The translations under genes were made by a program, and so were the position numbers. The notes under the pieces were generated by a model that saw only the letters and a program-made list of their open reading frames with translations, was not told the origin of the DNA and did no database searches. Positions 27,622-37,450 of a stretch of 64,000 bases of DNA are shown here, in pieces. The DNA comes from Butyrivibrio sp. VCB2006 (GTDB taxonomy: Bacteria; Bacillota; Clostridia; Lachnospirales; Lachnospiraceae). Numbering within the stretch: the stretch's first letter is position 1; each line of letters starts with the position of its first letter. Where the stretch lies: NCBI RefSeq assembly GCF_000420945.1, contig NZ_ATVX01000001.1, positions 186,001 through 250,000 of the forward strand, written 5' to 3'.

Positions 27622-28512
27622 ATGGATAAGGACATGCAGGAAGTATTAAAGAAGGCGGAGGTACTTGTAGAAGCACTTCCGTATATTCAGAAGTTCAATA
27701 GAAAAGTTATTGTTGTGAAATACGGTGGAAGTGCAATGAGTAATCCTGAGCTTCAAAAAAGCGTAATTACTGACATTACTCTTCTTAAACTTGTAGGACT
27801 AAAGCCTATTATCGTGCATGGCGGCGGTAAGGCAATCAGTACCTGGGTTTCCAAAGTGGGTAAAGAAGCTGAGTTTGTCAATGGCCTTAGAGTAACAGAT
27901 GAAGAGACCATGGAAATTGCTGAAATGGTACTTGGCAGAGTTAATAAGCAGCTTGTGTCTATGGTTCAGGAGCTGGGAGTTAAGGCAATCGGTATAAGCG
28001 GCAAGGATTCAGGGCTTTTGCATGTATCCAAAAAGTATTCCGATGGCAAGGATATAGGCTTTGTGGGCGAAGTTGACAAGGTGGATCCAAAGGTCCTTTT
28101 TGACATGATGGATAATGACTATCTTCCGATTGTAGCTCCTATTGGTTTCGATGATAATTTTGACACTTATAATATCAATGCTGATGATGCTGCCTGCGCC
28201 ATTGCCAAGGCGGTTGGAGCTGATAAGCTGGCTTTTTTGACAGACATAGAGGGCGTTTACAAGGATATCAATGATCCTTCCACATTTATTTCCCGTCTCA
28301 CCTGCTCTGAGGCCGATGCTCTTATAGCAAGCGGAAATATCGGTGGAGGCATGCTGCCTAAGCTTAATAACTGCACTAACGCTATCCGTGAAGGCGTTGA
28401 TAAGGTGCATATCCTTGACGGAAGAATTCCCCATTGTCTGCTTCTTGAGATATTCACAAATATGGGTGTCGGAACCATGTTCATGGCTGATAATGCCGAG
28501 GAGATAGCGTGA
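27622..28512 (+). CDS. argB: Acetylglutamate kinase
   Basis: Phosphorylates N-acetylglutamate. 296 residues in the amino-acid kinase fold: [30 protein letters not shown], and [14 protein letters not shown] near the C-terminus. An N-terminal helix ([18 protein letters not shown]) of the type that mediates hexamer formation and arginine feedback is present. AGGGAGGATATT lies before the ATG. Confidence 0.95.
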   Translation: MDKDMQEVLKKAEVLVEALPYIQKFNRKVIVVKYGGSAMSNPELQKSVITDITLLKLVGLKPIIVHGGGKAISTWVSKVGKEAEFVNGLRVTDEETMEIAEMVLGRVNKQLVSMVQELGVKAIGISGKDSGLLHVSKKYSDGKDIGFVGEVDKVDPKVLFDMMDNDYLPIVAPIGFDDNFDTYNINADDAACAIAKAVGADKLAFLTDIEGVYKDINDPSTFISRLTCSEADALIASGNIGGGMLPKLNNCTNAIREGVDKVHILDGRIPHCLLLEIFTNMGVGTMFMADNAEEIA

Positions 28513-29711
28513 TGAGTGAGATGATGAAAAACTATATTGAAGAAGCCGAGAAAGCGCTTCTGCATACCTATAACAGATATCAGATAGTTCTGGACAGGGG
28601 CGATGGAGTATATCTTTACGACCTTGATGGTAAAAAATATCTCGACTTCGTTTCAGGAATAGCGGTTTTTGCCCTTGGATACAATAACAAGGAATACAAT
28701 GATGCTCTAAAAGCGCAGATTGATAAGCTTCTTCATACTTCCAATTATTATTACAATGTTCCGGCTATAGAGGCTGCCATAAAGATGAAGGAAGTATCCG
28801 GTATGGACAGGGTATTTTTTACCAATAGCGGAGCAGAGGCAATTGAAGGTGCCTTAAAGGCTGCAAGGAAGTATCACTACCTAAAGACCGGAAAGAGTGA
28901 TGGTGAGATCATAGCCATGAACCATTCCTTCCATGGTAGAACCTTCGGAGCTTTATCTGTAACGGGAAATCCTCATTATAGAGAAGCTTTTGAGCCAATG
29001 ATCGGAAATGTAAAGTTTGCTGATCTCAATGATTTTGGAAGCGTTGAAGCGTTGGTTACAGACAAGACCTGCGCTATTATTCTGGAGACTGTTCAGGGAG
29101 AAGGCGGAATATTCCCGGCTACAGAAGAGTTCCTTACCAAGATAAGGGAGCTTTGTGATGAAAAGGACATTCTCATGATCCTTGATGAAATTCAATGCGG
29201 CATGGGCAGAACAGGCTACATGTATGCCTGGCAGAAATATGGTATCAAGCCGGACATCATGACTACGGCTAAGGCTCTTGGATGCGGAGTTCCGGTGGGT
29301 GCCTTCCTTATGACAGAGAAAGTCGGCGCAAATTCTTTGGTGGCAGGAGACCATGGTACAACCTACGGTGGAAATCCATTTGCGTGTGCAGCAGTTTCCA
29401 AAGTACTTGATTTATTTAAACAGGACAATATAATAGAGAATGTGAAAGAAGTAGCTCCTTATTTAGAGAAGCGTTTAGACGAGCTTAAGGATGAGTATGA
29501 CTTCATAATCGATAGAAGAGGTGCGGGCTTGATGCAGGGACTTGTGTTTAACAGGCCTGTTTCAGAGATAATAAATAAAGCTCTTGAAAATGGACTTATA
29601 TTAATTAATGCCGGGACTGAGATTATCAGATTCGTTCCACCTCTCATTATAACTAAAGAGAATGTGGATGACATGATCAGTATTTTACGGTCATGCCTGG
29701 AGTCTGTATGA
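28512..29711 (+). CDS. argD: Acetylornithine aminotransferase
   Basis: PLP enzyme making N-acetylornithine. 399 residues from the ATG at 28512, which overlaps the argB stop as TGATG; a GTG at 28509 is also possible. Signature segments are FFTNSGAEAIEGALKAARK, NHSFHGRTFGALS, MILDEIQCGMGRTG and the PLP Lys in TTAKALGCGVPVG. The next gene overlaps its stop by ATGA. Confidence 0.95.
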   Translation: MSEMMKNYIEEAEKALLHTYNRYQIVLDRGDGVYLYDLDGKKYLDFVSGIAVFALGYNNKEYNDALKAQIDKLLHTSNYYYNVPAIEAAIKMKEVSGMDRVFFTNSGAEAIEGALKAARKYHYLKTGKSDGEIIAMNHSFHGRTFGALSVTGNPHYREAFEPMIGNVKFADLNDFGSVEALVTDKTCAIILETVQGEGGIFPATEEFLTKIRELCDEKDILMILDEIQCGMGRTGYMYAWQKYGIKPDIMTTAKALGCGVPVGAFLMTEKVGANSLVAGDHGTTYGGNPFACAAVSKVLDLFKQDNIIENVKEVAPYLEKRLDELKDEYDFIIDRRGAGLMQGLVFNRPVSEIINKALENGLILINAGTEIIRFVPPLIITKENVDDMISILRSCLESV

Positions 29712-31207
29712 AATTAAGAATCAGAATTTTTTCTATTATACTTATTGCATGTACCCTTGCGGGCACCATAGTGTACGCCCGCTCGGGACAGAGCATTTTT
29801 GAAAATCGTTCATTGTTTCCCAAAACCAGAACAACAGTAAGATTGTGGTACACTGATGATTCGCTTACAAGCTACCTTCAGAGCAAGGCGGTAGCTTATT
29901 CAGAGAATAATCAGAATGTCCGTATCGAACCGGTTTTAGTGTCTGGTACGGAATATCTGGAAGCTATTAACAAGGCTTCTCTTGAAAATGACAATTACCC
30001 TGACCTCTTTATTCTAACTAACGATTCATTGGAAAAGGCTTATTTAGCAGGTCTTGCCATGGAAATTACCGATGGCGAGGATTATCTTTCCGATGAGATG
30101 TTTCCTGATGCAGCAATCAATTCTGTTTCCTATAACGGAAGATATATTGCTTACCCTATGTATTTCGAGACAAGCAGCCTTGTATATAACAAGACCTATC
30201 TTGAAGAAATGGCTGTAGCAAATATGCAGTCGGAGATAGATGCTGCGGAGGGTGAAGCTGCTCAGGCAGAAATTGATAACGCATCCGAGGCTTCTTCGGA
30301 TTCTAGTGAGGATGCAGCTTCAACAGAGGTTTCTACTGAGATCACTCAGGTTATGATTGAGCAGGAGATTGCAAACAGCCTTCCGCTTTCTATATCTGAT
30401 ATCCTTAAATTTGCCCAAAGCTACAACGCTCCGGAGCAGGTTGAAGCCGTATTTAAGTGGGATGTAACTGATATCTTTTACAATTACTTCTTTGTTGGAA
30501 ACTATATGAATGTCGGTGGCAAAGCCGGTGATGATGTGAACCAGATCGACATTTATAATACCAATACAATCAGCTGTATGAAGATTTATCAGCAGCTTAA
30601 TCAGTTCTTTGCTATTGATGCCGATGAGATTGACTATGACAAGATTGTTTCGGACTTTATTGATGGCAAGATTGTATTTACAGTAGCTACAACAGACATT
30701 CTTGGCAAGATAAAAGAGGCTCAGGATGCGGGAGAGTGTCCTTACGAGTTTGCGGTTGCCGATATGCCCGGACTTACAAGTGATTTTGGAACAAGGACAA
30801 TGTCAGTTACAAACTGTATTGTTGTAAACGGATATACAGAGCACATTCAAGAGGCCAATGCAGTAGCAAGATATCTTTGCAATGATAATTCAGGTGATAT
30901 TTACGTAAGTAGCGGCAAGGTGGCAGCTCATTACGGTGTTAAGTACAGCGACAGCAATATATATACCTTTGTTGATGTTTATAAAGACTCAGTTCCTATG
31001 CCCAAGACTATTGAGACCAGTAACCTTTGGATGGAACTTGAAATAGCCTTTACCAAGATTTGGAATGGAGAGGACTGTAACGCAATACTTAAAGCAGTCT
31101 CTGAGAGTATCATGACGCAGGTTACGGGAGATTCCTATACGGAAGAGCTTATTCCTGATCCGGATGACGAGGCTATTACTGCTGGTCTTACTGAAGATAG
31201 CGATTGA
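29708..31207 (+). CDS. Extracellular solute-binding protein, family 1-like, with no transporter partners
   Basis: 499 residues from the ATG at 29708, coupled to argD by an ATGA overlap. An N-terminal hydrophobic segment (IFSIILIACTLAGTIVYA) acts as a signal or anchor; no lipobox Cys is present. The rest resembles sugar-binding proteins: VRLWYTDD, YPDLFILTND, YPMYFETSSLVYNKTYL. An Ala/Ser/Glu-rich low-complexity insertion occupies residues ~175-215. No ABC permease or ATPase is near, so it may sense or scavenge a ligand, or work with distant partners. Confidence 0.75.
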   Translation: MKLRIRIFSIILIACTLAGTIVYARSGQSIFENRSLFPKTRTTVRLWYTDDSLTSYLQSKAVAYSENNQNVRIEPVLVSGTEYLEAINKASLENDNYPDLFILTNDSLEKAYLAGLAMEITDGEDYLSDEMFPDAAINSVSYNGRYIAYPMYFETSSLVYNKTYLEEMAVANMQSEIDAAEGEAAQAEIDNASEASSDSSEDAASTEVSTEITQVMIEQEIANSLPLSISDILKFAQSYNAPEQVEAVFKWDVTDIFYNYFFVGNYMNVGGKAGDDVNQIDIYNTNTISCMKIYQQLNQFFAIDADEIDYDKIVSDFIDGKIVFTVATTDILGKIKEAQDAGECPYEFAVADMPGLTSDFGTRTMSVTNCIVVNGYTEHIQEANAVARYLCNDNSGDIYVSSGKVAAHYGVKYSDSNIYTFVDVYKDSVPMPKTIETSNLWMELEIAFTKIWNGEDCNAILKAVSESIMTQVTGDSYTEELIPDPDDEAITAGLTEDSD

Positions 31208-31214
31208 TGACAGA

Positions 31215-31243
31215 AACGCAATATTAATAAATGCTATTGCGTT
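31215..31243 (+). promoter_or_regulatory. 9-bp inverted repeat AACGCAATA / TATTGCGTT
   Basis: Perfect arms at 31215-31223 and 31235-31243 with an 11-nt loop, just after the binding-protein stop. No T-run follows, so it is a weak terminator at best, or an operator or RNA-stabilising hairpin. Confidence 0.5.
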
Positions 31244-31304
31244 ATGCCATTAACTTTTATAAAATTAAAAATGCATGGCGGGGTCCTCTATTTTAGGAGG
31301 AAAC

Positions 31305-31946
31305 ATGCGAAATATACTAGTAGTACTAATGATCATGGTTATGCTTGTGGGATGCCAAAGGGCAGACTCACAGGAAATGGTTTTATCTGATGAAGGATAT
31401 GATCAGAAGCTTGTGCTGGATGCGGCAGAAGAGGAGACTTTACCTTTAGAGAGTCCGGAAAGCCCTGCAGAGACAGAGCCTGTGACATGCGCGGTCTTTG
31501 TTTGCGGTGCGGTCACTAATCCGGGAGTCTATTATCTTGACGGACAGTGCAGGATAGTAGATGTGGTTGAGGCAGCCGGAGGTTTTACTGAGAATGCCGA
31601 TAAAACTTATGTTAATCTTGCAGCTCAGATTCAGGATGGTCTTAAACTACAGATTCCGACAATAGCAGAATCTGTGGAGCAGGAATCAAAATCTCAGATA
31701 GAGAGCTTTGACACAGTAAAGAGCTCTGATGTATCTGACACAGATAATCAAAACGGACTTGTTAATATCAATACAGCTTCTCTTGAGCAGCTTAAGACGC
31801 TTCCGGGAATCGGAGACGGCATTGCCGGGAGGATAATTGATTATCGCAGTGAGAACGGAAAGTTTTCAAGTATCGAAGATATCATGAAGGTTTCCGGAAT
31901 AAAAGATAAGCTATTTTCCAAAATTAAGGATCATATTACTGTTTAG
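31305..31946 (+). CDS. comEA: ComEA-like DNA-binding lipoprotein
   Basis: 213 residues from the ATG at 31305, with a perfect AGGAGG six bases before it. The signal ends in a lipobox, MLVGC. An SLBB domain follows (VFVCGAVTNPGVYYLDG...VVEAAGGF). The C-terminal helix-hairpin-helix pair is LVNINTASLEQLKTLPGIGD and then FSSIEDIMKVSGIKDKLF. ComEA binds incoming DNA outside the membrane in transformation. The partner ComEC is encoded four genes downstream. Confidence 0.9.
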   Translation: MRNILVVLMIMVMLVGCQRADSQEMVLSDEGYDQKLVLDAAEEETLPLESPESPAETEPVTCAVFVCGAVTNPGVYYLDGQCRIVDVVEAAGGFTENADKTYVNLAAQIQDGLKLQIPTIAESVEQESKSQIESFDTVKSSDVSDTDNQNGLVNINTASLEQLKTLPGIGDGIAGRIIDYRSENGKFSSIEDIMKVSGIKDKLFSKIKDHITV

Positions 31947-31960
31947 AAATGGTGGTTTAG

Positions 31961-32641
31961 ATGAGTAAGAAAGCACTTGTGGTAGACGATGAAAAAGTAA
32001 TTGTTAAGGGAATCAAGTACAGCCTGGAACAGGATGACATAGTAGTTGACTGTGCTTATGATGGTCAGGAAGCTCTCGATAAGGCAAGAGCTAATGAGTA
32101 TGACATAATTCTTCTTGATGTTATGCTTCCTGTGCTTACAGGTTTTGAAGTTTGCCAGCAAATCAGAGAGTTTTCAAATGTTCCGATTATCATGCTCACA
32201 GCAAAGGGAGATGATATGGACAAGATTCTGGGCCTTGAGTACGGTGCAGATGACTATATAACCAAACCTTTCAATATTCTTGAGGTTAAGGCAAGAATCA
32301 AGGCTATTATGCGTAGAGCATCCAAGAATACGGACAATAAGGATGTTATTACCTATGGCGATCTGAAACTCAACGAAGAGTACAGAAGAGTTTTTGTCGG
32401 CAATAAAGAGATAAATGTTACCAGCCGTGAGTATGAGCTTTTGGAGCTACTAGCTTCAAATCCCGGCAAGGTTTATTCAAGGGAAGAACTGCTTACTACT
32501 ATTTGGGGAACAGAGTATCCCGGTGATGTTAGAACTGTTGATGTTCACATAAGGAGACTTCGTGAGAAGCTTGAGTCTAACCCAAGTGAACCCAGATATG
32601 TCAGAACAAAATGGGGTAGTGGCTATTTTTTCCAGCCATAA
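31961..32641 (+). CDS. OmpR-family response regulator
   Basis: 226 residues. The receiver has VVDDEK, acceptor D53 in IILLDVMLPVLTG, and ending ITKPFNILEVKARI. The winged-helix output is typical: NVTSREYELLELLASNPGKV, then TVDVHIRRLREKLE and VRTKWGSGYFF. It forms a two-component pair with the kinase directly after it. Located between comEA and a GerMN lipoprotein; its targets are unknown. Confidence 0.94.
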   Translation: MSKKALVVDDEKVIVKGIKYSLEQDDIVVDCAYDGQEALDKARANEYDIILLDVMLPVLTGFEVCQQIREFSNVPIIMLTAKGDDMDKILGLEYGADDYITKPFNILEVKARIKAIMRRASKNTDNKDVITYGDLKLNEEYRRVFVGNKEINVTSREYELLELLASNPGKVYSREELLTTIWGTEYPGDVRTVDVHIRRLREKLESNPSEPRYVRTKWGSGYFFQP

Positions 32642-32653
32642 CAACATGGTAAT

Positions 32654-34168
32654 ATGAATAAGTTTGTAGATGGAATTATTGAATTCTTTAAACAATTAAA
32701 AATAAGAGACCTTCTAAAAAGTCTAAGAGTACGTTTTTTCTTTGTTGTAGCTATTACAGGATTGTTATCATGCATTTCTGTGCATCTGATGATTCTTGAT
32801 AGCTACGAGAATCGTGCTGTCAGCGTCAAATCTACTGAGGTACAGACTCAGCTTAAGATTTTGGCAAATCACCTTATTATATACAATTATTTACAAGACC
32901 CGTCCTCAGATGTGATTAATGCTGAGCTTGATATGCTTGCAAATCTTTATGACGGACGTGTTATGGTAATCAATGATGACCTTAAGGTTGTTAAGGATAC
33001 CTATAGCATTAGCCAGGGTAAAACTATTATTTCTGAAGAAGTAGTTAACTGCCTTAAGACCGGAACAAAGGGAACGATGTCCAGTTATGATCAGGCTAAT
33101 GGTTATATTGAGCTTCTTACTCCGATTGTTGAGACTCAGGTTATTGAGGAGCAGGACGTATATGAAAGTGGTGACAAGAACGAGGTGGTCAGAGGAGTTC
33201 TTTTAACAAGTGTATCAACTGACACCATTGCAACCACCATGGAAATTCTAGACAGAAGAGCTACAACAATCGAACTCTTGATAGCTATGGTTATTCTTGT
33301 GTCTGCAGCTTTGGTTGCATATGCGCTTCTTAAGCCCTTTGATAGAATTACGGCTGCTATCAATGATATAAAGGAAGGATATACAGATAAGCCGATCGTA
33401 GGCCCTAACTATATGGAGACTGAGCAGATCATCAAGGCTTTCAACGCTCTTCTTAGAAGAATGAAGGTTCTGGATGATTCCAGACAGGAATTTGTTTCAA
33501 ATGTGTCCCATGAGCTTAAGACTCCTATTACTTCTATCAAAATTCTTGCGGATTCACTTCTTGCTCAGGAGGATGTTCCTAACGAGGTTTACAGGGAGTT
33601 TATGCAGGATATTGGAAGTGAGATAGACAGGGAAGATAAGATTATTAACGACCTTCTTGCTCTTGTTAAGATGGATAAGACTTCAGCGGGGCTTTCTATC
33701 ACTGAGGTGGATGTAGTTGCTTTAACAGAGAGCGTTCTTAAGAGAATGAGACCTATAGCAAGGAAGCATAATATTGAACTCACACTGGAAAGCAAAAGAG
33801 CAATAACAGCTGCAATTGATGAGGTTAAGATTTCACTTCTTATAATGAACCTGGTTGAGAATGCTATTAAATATAACAAGGACAATGGCTGGGTAAGAGT
33901 AACCCTTGACGCTGATCACCAATATTTCTTTGTGGAGGTGGCAGACTCGGGAATGGGTATTCCTGAATCATCGCTGGATCACATCTATGAGAGATTCTAC
34001 AGAGTAGATAAATCCAGATCCAGAGAAATCGGTGGAACCGGTCTTGGACTTTCTATTGCGAGAAATGTTGTTATCATGCACAGAGGCTCAATAGATGTAA
34101 AGAGTACCCTGGGAGAAGGAACAACCTTTACAGTTAAGATTCCGTTATCAGCGGTGGGAACGAAATGA
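32654..34168 (+). CDS. Sensor histidine kinase with HAMP domain
   Basis: 504 residues. The first membrane helix (~residues 27-48), an extracellular region of ~150 residues, the second helix (~215-235) and HAMP are followed by HisKA with H286 in SNVSHELKTPITSIK. The HATPase has NLVENAIKYNKDN, DSGMGIPE and GTGLGLSIA. It resembles WalK / PhoR kinases. It is partner of the regulator 12 bp upstream and is coupled by ATGA to the GerMN lipoprotein, which may feed back on its extracellular sensing. Confidence 0.94.
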   Translation: MNKFVDGIIEFFKQLKIRDLLKSLRVRFFFVVAITGLLSCISVHLMILDSYENRAVSVKSTEVQTQLKILANHLIIYNYLQDPSSDVINAELDMLANLYDGRVMVINDDLKVVKDTYSISQGKTIISEEVVNCLKTGTKGTMSSYDQANGYIELLTPIVETQVIEEQDVYESGDKNEVVRGVLLTSVSTDTIATTMEILDRRATTIELLIAMVILVSAALVAYALLKPFDRITAAINDIKEGYTDKPIVGPNYMETEQIIKAFNALLRRMKVLDDSRQEFVSNVSHELKTPITSIKILADSLLAQEDVPNEVYREFMQDIGSEIDREDKIINDLLALVKMDKTSAGLSITEVDVVALTESVLKRMRPIARKHNIELTLESKRAITAAIDEVKISLLIMNLVENAIKYNKDNGWVRVTLDADHQYFFVEVADSGMGIPESSLDHIYERFYRVDKSRSREIGGTGLGLSIARNVVIMHRGSIDVKSTLGEGTTFTVKIPLSAVGTK

Positions 34169-35112
34169 TGAAAAAAGTTATGAGACATACAAATTTCATA
34201 AGGAATCTAAGCGTCATACTGGCTTTGACATTTCTTTTGCCCTCGCTTTCAGGATGCGGCAAGGAGAAAGAGGTTTCCGAGCAGCTGATAAAGGTGTACT
34301 ACGTTAACAGTTCGGAAACAGGTATTATTTCCAAGGACTACGAGCTGGTTACACCGATAAATGATACGGATTCTGCTATAGTAGAGCTTATCGAAGTGCT
34401 TGGTCAGATGCCTGACAGGATGCAGTACGAGGCGCCAATATCAGGTGATATCCATCTGATCGGATATACTCTCAATGACAAGCTTTTGACCATGAACTTT
34501 AGCCCCAATTACAGCAATCTTGGAAGAACGATAGAGATTCTGGACAGAGCAGCAATAGTCAGGACCTTTACACAGCTTGATGATATTGATTATGTTTCCT
34601 TCCAGATAGAAGGAACACCGATAACTGACCACTATGGAAATGTAATCGGCAATATGTCGGCTGATACCTTTATTTACAATGCGGGTAACGAGATCAATAC
34701 CTATGAGAAGGTTGAGCTCAAGCTGTACTTTGCCAGCGACGACGGTAAAAAACTGATTCCTGTTTACAGGTCAGTTGTTTACAACAGTAATATTTCTATG
34801 GAGAAACTTGCTGTAGAGCAGATTATAAGCGGTCCAAACACGGATATTGCGTATCCGACGCTTAACAAAGAAACAAAGATCAGGAGTACAAATACCAAGG
34901 ACGGTGTCTGCTATATTGATTTTGATTCTGCTTTCCTTAACCAGACCGGATCTGTTTCAGCTGAGACTGCAATCTACTCTATTGTAAATACTCTTACTGA
35001 GCTTCCTAATATCAATAAGGTGGTTTTCTCTGTTAACGGAGAGTCAGCCTTTACTTTTATGGATTATCTTATAAGCGGATCCTATGAGAGAAATCTTGAT
35101 CTTGTAGAATGA
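34165..35112 (+). CDS. GerMN-domain lipoprotein
   Basis: 315 residues. The signal ends in a lipobox, SLSGC, so it is anchored outside the membrane. Two GerMN-type repeats are visible, the first around residues 45-165 and the second around 180-310 (KLAVEQIISGPN, CYIDFDSAFLNQ, IVNTLTELPNINKVVFSVNG). GerMN domains occur in spore germination and cell-envelope proteins. Here it follows a two-component pair, an order I recall from other Clostridia, and may be the sensor's accessory lipoprotein. Confidence 0.85.
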   Translation: MMKKVMRHTNFIRNLSVILALTFLLPSLSGCGKEKEVSEQLIKVYYVNSSETGIISKDYELVTPINDTDSAIVELIEVLGQMPDRMQYEAPISGDIHLIGYTLNDKLLTMNFSPNYSNLGRTIEILDRAAIVRTFTQLDDIDYVSFQIEGTPITDHYGNVIGNMSADTFIYNAGNEINTYEKVELKLYFASDDGKKLIPVYRSVVYNSNISMEKLAVEQIISGPNTDIAYPTLNKETKIRSTNTKDGVCYIDFDSAFLNQTGSVSAETAIYSIVNTLTELPNINKVVFSVNGESAFTFMDYLISGSYERNLDLVE

Positions 35113-35157
35113 GCAGAATGAAATACGTGTTAATAAAAATTTAGAAAGAAATGAATT

Positions 35158-37422
35158 ATGAAACGACCGTTATGTCTGGCAGCATTGATAATAACGGCGA
35201 TTGTCTATTTATATCTTGAATTGTTTGTATCTGAACATCTTACTGATTATTCTGATACTGAAGATGGGAAAAATATCCAGGTAGTCGGCTTTGTGGACAA
35301 AAAAGAATACAGAGTCGACTACAATGGTGAAACATCTCCGGTGATCTATATTATTCCAATTGGAAAAAGAGATTTAGGAAATAATAAATATATTCAATGT
35401 TATATGTCTAAAGAAGACTACAAAGAACCGGAAATAGGTCAGAAAATATCTGTTTCAGGTACTAAGAAGTCTTTTCAGTCGCCGAGAAATTACGGTGAAT
35501 TTGACTCCCGCCTTTATTATTCAACTTTAAAAATTGCATACAGAATAAAAAATGCCCAAATTGGTTACACTTCCTGCAGTACAGATCTTTTTTCCGAAGA
35601 ACTATACAGAATTAAATATCAGCTGGAATCAGTATTTGATAAATGCCTGGAACCGGGAGATGCGGCTATTATGAAAGCAATAGTTCTCGGAGATAAAGCT
35701 TTTATGGATGAGGAAACCAAGCAGCTTTATAAGGATGCGGGGATAATCCATATTATGGCGGTAAGTGGTCTTCACATATCAATTCTTGGTATGGGGCTTT
35801 ATAAGCTTCTGCGAAAAGTCCGCCTTCCACTGCTTCCCTCAGTAGTTTTACCTATTATGTTTATGTTTGTTTATGGGCAGATGTGCGGAATGAGTGCCTC
35901 CTCTGTGAGAGCTATTTTGATGTTTTCTTTAAGACTTCTGGCTCCGGTACTGGGGAGAACCTATGATTTGTTATCAGCACTTTCTCTGGTGGAAATCACG
36001 CTTTTGATAGAACAACCGTTATATTTATATAACAGCGGCTTTTTATTTTCTTTTGGAGCAGTTTTAGCTATTGGATTCATAATGCCTTCAATAGCATCAT
36101 TTATCCCGGATAAAAAGAGTAACCGGATGAAATTTTCGGATGACAGGGAAAGCACATTTGTCCAAAAAATAAATGACCACCTTCTGTCGGGAATAATAGT
36201 CAGCATATCCATACTGATGGTTACACTTCCTGTGTACATGAGTTATTACTATGTGTATCCTATTTATTCAATTTTTCTGAATTTGATAATTTTGCCTCTG
36301 ATGGCCCCTTTAATGCTTCTTGGAATTTTGTGCATGACAATAGGATGTGTTACGAGTTTTGGAATTGTAATACCAGGCGTTATGATACATATTATACTTG
36401 ATTTCTACAATGTTTTAAGCCGGTTCTTTAGCAAGTTACCTGGGGGTAAATGGTATTTGGGGACTGCGCCAAAATGGAAGATCATTGTATATATTACAGC
36501 TCTTTTGGTTTTCGCAATCACTGCCCAAACCAAAAAGAAGGACAAGACTAAGTATATCTTTGGCTTTGCTTATATGGCGGCTCTTTTTATGCTGTTATTT
36601 AATCCGGCCCCTGATCTAAAAATATCGGTTATGGATGTGGGCCAGGGAGATGGCATCTTGATAAGAACCGGTAAAGAGAGCTTTCTCATAGATGGTGGTA
36701 GTACCGATAAGAATCAGGTCGGAAAATATACTATTATTCCATACCTTTACTATGAGGGCGTAGGTAGCCTTGATGCTGTCATTGTAACCCATGAGGACGA
36801 GGACCATATTTCAGGGATATTTGAAATAATGGATGATATGGAAAAGGGGGGAATAAGGATAAAAACCTTGATTTTACCTGATGTGGCAAAGCCCTCCAGG
36901 GGAGATAATTATATCAGACTGGAACAACGGGCTAAAGACCTTGGGATACCTGTAAATTACATAAAGTGCGGCGATAAGATAAAGGCCTCTTTTGATCTTT
37001 ACTGCCTTAATCCCGTAGAAAATATGCAAACGGAAGGTGCCAATGCCTATTCCACGGTGCTATATCTTAAAAAGGGCTCTTTTACAGCTCTTTTTACAGG
37101 AGATGTGGAACAGGAAGGGGAGGCCCATATCATAAAGGATATTGCTGCTAATGAAGATGAGTTCTCCGGAATTACAGTACTCAAGGTTGCCCATCATGGG
37201 TCCAGGTATACAAGCAACGAGAAACTGATAGATATTTTGAAACCTAAGGTTGCTCTTATAAGTGCGGGACAAGACAATAAGTATGGGCATCCCCACAAGG
37301 AGGTTTTAAAAAGGCTTGGCAAGTACAAAACCAAAATTTACAGAACGGATGAAATGGGAGAGATAACAGTCATTATGAATGGAAACAGTATCAGTATTGA
37401 TGAATTTTTGCCTCCCCTGTGA
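35158..37422 (+). CDS. comEC: ComEC/Rec2 DNA-uptake channel
   Basis: 754 residues. An N-terminal OB-like DUF4131 region precedes the Competence membrane domain (HIMAVSGLHISILGMGLYKL, about ten membrane helices, residues ~190-470). The C-terminal metallo-beta-lactamase-like domain has MDVGQGDGILIRT, FLIDGGST, THEDEDHISG and AHHGSRYTSN. ComEC carries single-stranded DNA across the membrane and the lactamase-like domain is proposed to degrade the other strand. Full length with intact motifs. holA follows as in Bacillus. Confidence 0.94.
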   Translation: MKRPLCLAALIITAIVYLYLELFVSEHLTDYSDTEDGKNIQVVGFVDKKEYRVDYNGETSPVIYIIPIGKRDLGNNKYIQCYMSKEDYKEPEIGQKISVSGTKKSFQSPRNYGEFDSRLYYSTLKIAYRIKNAQIGYTSCSTDLFSEELYRIKYQLESVFDKCLEPGDAAIMKAIVLGDKAFMDEETKQLYKDAGIIHIMAVSGLHISILGMGLYKLLRKVRLPLLPSVVLPIMFMFVYGQMCGMSASSVRAILMFSLRLLAPVLGRTYDLLSALSLVEITLLIEQPLYLYNSGFLFSFGAVLAIGFIMPSIASFIPDKKSNRMKFSDDRESTFVQKINDHLLSGIIVSISILMVTLPVYMSYYYVYPIYSIFLNLIILPLMAPLMLLGILCMTIGCVTSFGIVIPGVMIHIILDFYNVLSRFFSKLPGGKWYLGTAPKWKIIVYITALLVFAITAQTKKKDKTKYIFGFAYMAALFMLLFNPAPDLKISVMDVGQGDGILIRTGKESFLIDGGSTDKNQVGKYTIIPYLYYEGVGSLDAVIVTHEDEDHISGIFEIMDDMEKGGIRIKTLILPDVAKPSRGDNYIRLEQRAKDLGIPVNYIKCGDKIKASFDLYCLNPVENMQTEGANAYSTVLYLKKGSFTALFTGDVEQEGEAHIIKDIAANEDEFSGITVLKVAHHGSRYTSNEKLIDILKPKVALISAGQDNKYGHPHKEVLKRLGKYKTKIYRTDEMGEITVIMNGNSISIDEFLPPL

Positions 37423-37450
37423 TAACATATAGATTGGAGCGTAAAAATAC

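Noticed and set aside
31215-31243. Rho-independent terminator after the orphan binding protein
   Set aside because: A good 9-bp hairpin but no following T-run; recorded only as an inverted repeat.
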